Assembly (NCBI GenBank): GCA_963969495.1
Contig: OZ018328.1
Location: 128,356,045 to 128,420,044, forward strand
Source of the DNA: Ceratothoa steindachneri
Taxonomy: Eukaryota; Arthropoda; Malacostraca; Isopoda; Cymothoidae
Reading direction: 5' to 3'
DNA: 64,000 nt
Both the position numbers and the translations under genes were made by a program. Every line of letters begins with the position of its first letter. Position 1 is the first letter of the stretch. The notes beneath the pieces were generated by a model, which had not been told where the DNA came from, made no database searches, and saw only the letters and a list, made by a program, of their open reading frames with translations. Below are positions 59,490 through 64,000 of the stretch, piece by piece.

Positions 59490-60460
59490 ACATATGGAGA
59501 CGCACCAGTGATTCATTGATTACAGCCATAATACATTGTGGCATGGATTTCACCAAATTTTCAGAGATACTTATCAGCACCAATCTTGCAAATTTGCATA
59601 CAGTTCAATTTTATTTGACGTGTGATACGGCTTATTGGTGGTCACTCCATAGTTGTGATCCCCAATTCCTTAAAAGAATTCAGCGTGTAGTCGAATGCAT
59701 GGCATCCAACCATACACTGAATCATTCTGCTAAAATAGAACTTCAATTCTTGTATATATTTCTCTAAGACTTGTGACAAGAGGGTGGTAGGGTGGTGTCT
59801 CTTGTATATTTCATTCTTTCATGGCATACAAACACCCCCTGCTCCTGATGGAAACAGGTAACTCGATACAAAAATAAAACCACCTCGTTGCTTCGCAGTT
59901 GTTGCCACACAAACAGAGTGAAATGCCTCTCCAATGCTTATTCACACAAAATATTTAAATGAAATTACATAATTCATGTGTAAATCGAACAATACACTAT
60001 TATTTCTTACAAACCTGATACTTATTTTCATCTTACCAGATAATTCTAGACAATTTTTCATGTGGCCAATTTTGTTATATTTCGGCAAATATAGACGTTT
60101 ATTCTGTTGAACTCCCGAATCCACGGGTCCTTTCACTCCAGCAGAATTTTAGTCGTTAATTTTGAATAATTCTTCATCTGTTCTATGAGATAATTTTGAA
60201 CGTGAACCTTCATTAATGCAGTAGTTTTAGAAGATGATTTTCTGTAATGGTTTGTAGTGAAGTCCGCATAATAGATGTGATCTCTAGGTGTTGTAAGACG
60301 TCTTCTGTCACTTCTATTCGTTGATACAACCCACATGCTCTTTTGGTCTCCTTTAATACTCGTTTAAACAGCAATTTTTTGCCAATTCTATTTGTGATAA
60401 CTCTTGGCTATGAAGTAGTGTAATTAGTGGTCTCTGAGCTTCTGTAAGTAGTTTAGACAT
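59490..60460 (-). pseudogene. Tc1-like transposase relic 2, minus strand
   Basis: The minus strand starts with a preserved ATG (60458-60460): MSKLLTEAQRPLITLLHSQE then LSQIELAK, the first helix-turn-helix of Tc1-like transposases. RRRLTTPRDHIYY ... RKSSSKTTAL (60336-60180) is the second DNA-binding part. GVKGPVDSG-like text is followed by RIIW-stop-DENKYQV (about 60050-60010, from 'VLWSDESKFEVF', first catalytic Asp present). The far end reads SISENLVKSMPQCIMAVINE (about 59575-59510, from 'NLV-SMPRRIQAVI'). The central catalytic segment is barely readable. It differs from the 44-kb Tc1 relic in its N-terminus. No terminal repeats were identified. Confidence 0.68.
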
Positions 60461-60690
60461 AGTACTTATTTACAACGATATTTTATACAAATAGTTATAA
60501 ATTTAAGCTGAAAAATAAGGAAAATTAGTTAAATTCTGATTTCAGAAAACATACCTTTTTATTATTACACATCATTTATTAAAATACTATCTAATTCAAA
60601 CATATTAACAAGATATTAAACCCTAGTTAAAAAAATACATTAGTATCATGATCCCTTATGAATAATATGATAAATTCTAAAAGGTTTTAC
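60461..60690. other. AT-rich flank, nothing recognised
   Basis: Should contain the 5' terminal repeat of the Tc1-like relic if present; none was recognised. Confidence 0.4.
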
Positions 60691-60715
60691 TATATATATA
60701 TATATATATATATAT
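60691..60715. repeat. Short (TA)n tract
   Basis: TA run abutting the left arm of the foldback element. Confidence 0.95.
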
Positions 60716-61109
60716 ATGAGGAATTAAACCACATTCTCCGAAGACAATTTAATTCAGAACAGTTTTGGTGTATCTCACACCCTTTTTCAACTGACACTGG
60801 ATAGAAAATATAAGAAAAGTGCTTACAAACAAAACACGGGGTCAGGTCGTGAAAGATCCCCTCATTTTTCCCCCAATCCCCTAAAAAATGTCGGCCCTTC
60901 AATATGTTTAGGCCTACTCCCCCCCCTGTTTAGCCACAAGTAGGGGATTGGGGGAAAAAAAGAGGGGATCTTTCACGACCTGACCCTGTGCTATTTTTGT
61001 AAGCACTTTTCTTATATTTTTTATCCAGTGTCAGTTGAAAAAGGGTGAGAGATACACCGAAACGGTTCTGAATTAAATTGTCTTTGGAGAATGTGATTTA
61101 ATTCCTCAT
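60716..61109. mobile_element. Foldback/MITE-like element, 394 bp
   Basis: The left arm 60716-60893 and right arm 60941-61109 are reverse complements over about 170 bp with few differences. Landmarks are ATGAGGAATTAAA at the tips, CAACTGACACTGGATA, and GTCAGGTCGTGAAAGATCCC in both arms. The spacer is 47 bp. Two sets of small changes distinguish the arms (for example the runs near CATTTTTCCCCC). There is no gene inside; minus-strand open sequence at 60690-60902 is chance. (TA)n tracts lie on both sides (60691-60715 directly, 61141-61242 after 31 bp), consistent with insertion into TA-rich DNA. Confidence 0.92.
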
Positions 61110-61136
61110 CTTTTCTTGCGATATTGCATTAATTTT

Positions 61137-61246
<110 letters not shown>

Positions 61247-61344
61247 AAAATGATAGAACCAAAGACGCTTCTTAATATTTATAGGAAACTTCTTTGCATA
61301 ATAACAAATGCAATCCTCAGTCCTAAAAAGGAAATAAAAAAATA

Positions 61345-61347
<3 letters not shown>

Positions 61348-61380
<33 letters not shown>
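61348..61380. repeat. (TA)n microsatellite
   Basis: TA run of about 33 bp. Confidence 0.95.
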
Positions 61381-61383
<3 letters not shown>

Positions 61384-63143
61384 AAAATGTTTTCTGCTCG
61401 ATGGGAAAAATTCGTGATATATGAAGATTAAATTTGAAATAGTTAAATAATATAACAATGAATTTTTTTTACAAAAGAACTTAAAAGTATCTAACATATA
61501 ATAAAATTCCCTCTTTTCCCCATATATGAGTTTGAACATTCCTTACATGGAATCACGTAGACACCAGATTATGGATTAGTTTTCCAACTTTAAAAACAGG
61601 TTTTAATAGTGTAATTGTATTTGAACACTATAGGTTTTTGTTCCTCAAAACAATTACTTTAGCTTCAAATGTGTTGGAACAAATTGCAATATTATAACAT
61701 TGTTTTTTATGTTTAATACTGGAATCATTACCACTATAATAAATTAATATTGCTCAGAAATGAGGGAATAAAATAAACCTTAAGGAAAACATTAGGTAAA
61801 AAACTACAACCACAAGACTAACATAATTTTACTACTTGTAATAATTATAACAAAACATATTTATTTTACCACGGACTGTTTCTTTCAAGATTTAAACCAA
61901 TGAAAATGCTTAAATCACCATTCGAAGATATTTGTATTTTAGATTAACTAATCTAATATCGTTTTATTGTCTCCTTAAAATGACATTTGATAGGCCGTCA
62001 TGTTCTTAAGTTATATTTTAGTATTTTTGGTATCATTTCTAGTAGTATAATTAAATTTTATTTTGAATATTTTTTCCCTAAAACTCCAACGAATTGAATT
62101 GTTTTCATGATTGCTGGTCGGAAACAATCATTTGCAAAAGTTAAATGTTTTCAGTTACTAATTACATTTAAATATGTCTTCATCCTAAATTAGCGAATAC
62201 ATTAAAAGAATAAGATTGTTTAGAGATCATATCTAAATTTCAATTTAACTCCCCCACCCTCCCCGTTGTTATTACTGAAGTATTTGAAGATATGTTTTAT
62301 TAACTTTAATTTTGGAGGAATCTCGTACGAAAATTAGATTATTTAAACTCATTTCATGTTTTTAAGAATAATTCTGAGTAATGAAAAACCTCCAAATTGT
62401 TTTAGTTGTCTATATGGCGACATCTTAGACCTCTTGAAAAGATAAGGGAAGGCCTTCTTAACAAAGCTTTTCTTCTTTTTCATAATTCCCTTGCAAGTCG
62501 AATTCTTATAAGAACTGTTAGACAAACGATAGAAATTCACACTTCTCTTCCACGATACCCCGAATTAAGAAAAAAACGAGAGCTTGAATTGGAAATTCTC
62601 ATTCCATGTTTCATTTTCGCTTTATTTTTTGCCATATTTCCGATTATTAATGAGAGTAAAAGAAAATGATGAATCCTTTGTTGTAGAAGAGTCGAAGCAT
62701 TAATAGACCTTAACAGAGAAAAGAGATAGAGAACAAATAATTGTAATGGTTTTCTGCTACAGACACAATGTCACTTTCACTCAGTTACCTGAGAAAAAGG
62801 GTAATATTTCTTATTCTTCTCAATTTAACTTTCCTTTATCATCTAAAAAATAAATATTCATAATTTTTAAATTTGATGTAGATACACACTTTCTTAACCA
62901 AAGAAATGAATTAATATTAGCTGATTTACCTTAAACATCCCAGTAACCGACCAATTAAATCAGTCTCTATAATAGCGATTATATATATACAGTAGAGACT
63001 ATAATGATTCAGCCAGTTAGTTTTCCATCACAAAAAATACTTTAGTTTCCTACCACATAATGTTAATGCATCATAAATTACTAAGCATCGCTATAAGACG
63101 TACATCTACATTGCACATGTTAGGAAGGCGAAACTGTAAATTA
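61381..63143. other. AT-rich non-coding stretch, nothing recognised
   Basis: Open frames at 62349-62540 (-) and 62406-62669 (+) overlap antisense and have no motif. The last two bases before the mariner are TA, its left target site. Confidence 0.5.
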
Positions 63144-64000
63144 CGAGGGGCGGTCAATAAGTTTTGCGAATCGGTAGTGCAAAACAGAGGAAGGAAGATG
63201 GCTGTTTGTGAGGGTGATAGGACAAGTTATGACAAGTCAGAACCTGCAGCCGCACGCTCCTGCCGCGTCTATTTAAGAAGCAGTAGCTGAACGCAGATCG
63301 TTAGTCAAAAATTTTTCAACAGTAGAGATTGTTGAGCACCGCGCAGTGATCAAATTTTTGACCAAGGAAGGCAAGGATGTAAAAGAGATCCATGAACGCA
63401 TGGTTGAAGTGTACACCTACACCGCCCCTTCCTATGCAACCATTTCTCCCTGGAATAGGGAGTTCCGCCATGGTTGTGAGTCCCTTGAAGATGACGCCAG
63501 TCAGACGTGACCAACGAGGACAATGTGGCCCATGTGGAGGAGATGATCCTCGAAAATCGACGGGTGAAGTTTGAAGAAATCAAGCGAGAACTTGGAAGAT
63601 CAAACATCATCCACGAAAATTTGGCCATGACTAAGGTCTCTGCCCGCTGGGTCCGTAGAAAGATCACGAAACCTCACGCCCCATGATCGACTTTAACGTC
63701 GTCAAAGTTCGGAGGAGCTGCTGCTCCTGTACAACCAAGACCCGGCGGGATTCGAGTCACGCATAGTGACAGGTGATCAAACTTGCGTCCATCACTGGGA
63801 TCCCGAGACCAAGATCGAAAGCATGGCCTGGAAGCACAGGGGCTCTCCAACCCCCATCAAGTTCCGGACCCAACCGACAGCCGGGAAGATAATGGCAACC
63901 ATCTTCTGGGATTCTGAGGGAGTGTTGATGGTGGACCTTGCGCCTCGTGGAAGGACCATCACAGGCCAATATTACGCTGAGCAACTAGCTGGGTTGAAGA
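63144..64000 (+). mobile_element. mariner transposon copy 2, cut by window end
   Basis: The left terminal repeat CGAGGGGCGGTCAATAAG starts after TA (63142-63143). The sequence is closely similar to 14321-15200 throughout, including the untranslated leader and the transposase. The right end lies beyond the window. Confidence 0.95.
63322..64000 (+). pseudogene. mariner transposase copy 2, broken and partial
   Basis: The first codon, ATG in copy 1, is GTA here. The reading then follows copy 1 (VEHRAVIKFLTKEGK, EIHERMVEVY) to SLEDD. There a 13-bp deletion relative to copy 1 (about 63495) shifts the frame. A 15-bp in-frame deletion removes part of the second helix-turn-helix near 63597. The reading recovers at RRQSSEELLLLYNQDPAGFE and VTGDQTCVHHWDPET (63768 onward), where the catalytic box is better preserved around His-His than in copy 1 but DES/DEA is DQT. 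The window ends before the second Asp. Confidence 0.92.

Overview
This is eukaryotic, AT-rich, intron-scale repeat DNA in which I can support no intact host gene. Every coding signal that I recognise is the decayed pol or transposase of a mobile element. The mixture of Ty3/gypsy elements of Gmr1-like type, Penelope-like and several non-LTR elements, Tc1/mariner and hAT transposons, long (TA)n tracts and kilobase arrays of a CCTAG/TATAG pentamer suggests an invertebrate animal. An arthropod, perhaps a decapod crustacean, is my best guess; that is inference from repeat flavour, not from a marker gene.

Layout. 0-22 kb is dominated by a recurring composite repeat: a left module, an array of degenerate CYTAG pentamers, a ~126-bp tandem repeat and a right module rich in GACC repeats with an AGTCGC..GCGACT dyad. 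Three composite units are visible (about 1.8-6.65 kb, 11.7-14.07 kb and 14.09-21.64 kb). Three unrelated DNA transposons sit inside their pentamer arrays with readable ends: a ZBED5-type hAT (2549-5736, perfect 8-bp target duplication), a DD34D mariner (14321-15625, TA duplication) and a 3.8-kb TIR element of a family I cannot name (17029-20815), which itself carries a tRNA-derived SINE-like insertion.

22.0-23.05 kb is a tandem array of three ~370-390 bp units, each with a minus-strand tRNA-like sequence. 23.7-33 kb holds remnants of retroelements: a gypsy RNase H end (24.1-24.4 kb), a ~63-bp minisatellite (26.5 kb), a non-LTR reverse transcriptase (27.7-28.7 kb) and a Gmr1-like gypsy pol whose integrase tail lies upstream of the reverse transcriptase (29.6-31.3 kb).

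33-37 kb is AT-rich with one 125-bp tandem duplication. 37.5-38.75 kb has two Penelope-like reverse transcriptase copies head to head. 39.2-41.1 kb (minus) is the endonuclease half of a non-LTR element, 43.5-44.85 kb (minus) a Tc1-like transposon, and 45.4-48.8 kb (minus) a long non-LTR element. 53-54 kb (minus) is a second Gmr1-like pol, 55.9-56.7 kb (minus) a mariner-like relic, 59.5-60.46 kb (minus) another Tc1-like relic, 60.7-61.1 kb a near-perfect 170-bp-arm foldback element, and 63.14-64.0 kb a second copy of the 14.3-kb mariner, cut by the window edge.

Nothing here forms a working pathway. The genes are related only as layers of insertion, decay and tandem rearrangement. The most unusual items are the unnamed TIR transposon family, the composite pentamer/satellite unit that has acted as an insertion sink, and the copia-like domain order of the gypsy elements.
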